From NCBI GenBank assembly GCA_014859985.1, contig JACZKN010000546.1, forward strand, positions 1 through 15,614: a DNA stretch of 15,614 nucleotides. The letters are read 5' to 3'. The notes below the pieces were generated by a model. That model ran no database searches, was not told where the DNA came from, and was given only the letters and a program-made list of their open reading frames with translations. The translations under genes and the position numbers were made by a program. Shown piece after piece: positions 15,307 through 15,614 of this stretch; within the stretch, counting starts at the first letter, position 1; each line of letters starts with the position of its first letter. Origin of the DNA: Candidatus Krumholzibacteriia bacterium. GTDB taxonomy: Bacteria; Krumholzibacteriota; Krumholzibacteriia; LZORAL124-64-63.

Positions 15307-15614
15307 ATGGCCAAGAGCTTCAAGGTCGTGATCACGACCCCCGACGCCACGGCGTTCGAGGGCGAGGCGGTCTCGGCCGTCCTGCCGGGCCTGGCCGGGT
15401 ACCTGGGCATCTGGGCCAACCATGCGCCGCTGGTGGCGGCGATCGCGCCCGGGGTGGTCACCCTGCGGCTGGACGACGCCGGCAACGAGAAGCAGATGGC
15501 CGTGGGGCTGGGGTTCGTCGAGGTTTCGGACAACGTCGTGAACCTGATGACCGACACCTGCGAGCTGTCGCACGAGATCGACGTGGACCGGGCGCGCAAG
15601 GCCCTGGAGCGCGC
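15307..15614 (+). CDS. atpC: ATP synthase F1 subunit epsilon (3' end beyond the window)
   Basis: 102 complete codons are visible without a stop, starting ATG at 15307, eight bases after atpD. The product begins MAKSFKVVITTPDATAFEGE and shows the beta-sandwich pattern of epsilon, with LPGLAGYLGIWANHAPLVAAI and GFVEVSDNVVNLMTDTCE. It then enters the helical part (IDVDRARKALER) where the window ends. Epsilon couples gamma to the c-ring and can inhibit ATP hydrolysis. The ribosome binding site is weak, so translation probably depends on coupling to atpD. Confidence 0.92.
   Translation, partial: MAKSFKVVITTPDATAFEGEAVSAVLPGLAGYLGIWANHAPLVAAIAPGVVTLRLDDAGNEKQMAVGLGFVEVSDNVVNLMTDTCELSHEIDVDRARKALER

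Overview
The window joins two unrelated blocks of genes. Roughly 1-8390 is a DNA phosphorothioation (PT) defence locus. Roughly 8500-15614 is the housekeeping F1Fo ATP synthase operon. The host looks like a GC-rich Gram-negative bacterium. The ATP synthase genes are visibly the most GC-rich part, and subunit a carries a signal-peptide-like, histidine-rich N-terminal extension of a kind I associate with the Bacteroidota/FCB side of the tree. I cannot assign a phylum with confidence. The PT block is visibly less GC-rich, most clearly in the first 3.3 kb, which suggests an acquired island beside the atp operon.

Region 1 (1-2164): the C-terminal half of an SMC/Rad50-like ATPase of the DndD type (CxC motif, ABC signature, Walker B, D-loop, no Walker A in the window). 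It overlaps by 1 nt a small protein resembling 'DNA phosphorothioation-associated protein 4'. The extreme left edge is odd: a perfect 14-bp inverted repeat (18-31/79-92), and an upstream reading frame ending at 37 whose last residues resemble a segment inside the ATPase. The ATPase gene may be split, truncated or rearranged here. A possible 45-codon small ORF lies at 1959-2096.

Region 2 (2165-8388): a complete PT modification set in the classical layout. dndA (cysteine desulfurase) runs leftward, and dndB-dndC-dndD-dndE run rightward with every junction overlapping (11, 4 and 11 nt). The dndA/dndB gap holds a consensus -35 box embedded in the inverted repeat TACGT-N10-ACGTA. This closely resembles the DndB operator I remember from Salmonella, so DndB autoregulation is likely. 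DndA supplies sulfur from cysteine, DndC (PP-loop, cysteine cluster) activates and transfers it, DndD supplies the ATPase, DndE binds DNA, and DndB tunes expression. No recognisable PT-dependent restriction genes (DndFGH, PbeABCD or SspE types) are visible.

Region 3 (8389-15614): a 139-nt gap, then atpI-like, atpB, atpE, atpF, atpH, atpA, atpG, atpD and the 5' part of atpC, all on the plus strand. Strong hairpins lie on both sides of atpE. Subunit c has the ligands expected for a proton-coupled rotor. Nothing in the window links the ATP synthase functionally to the PT system; the two appear to be neighbours only.
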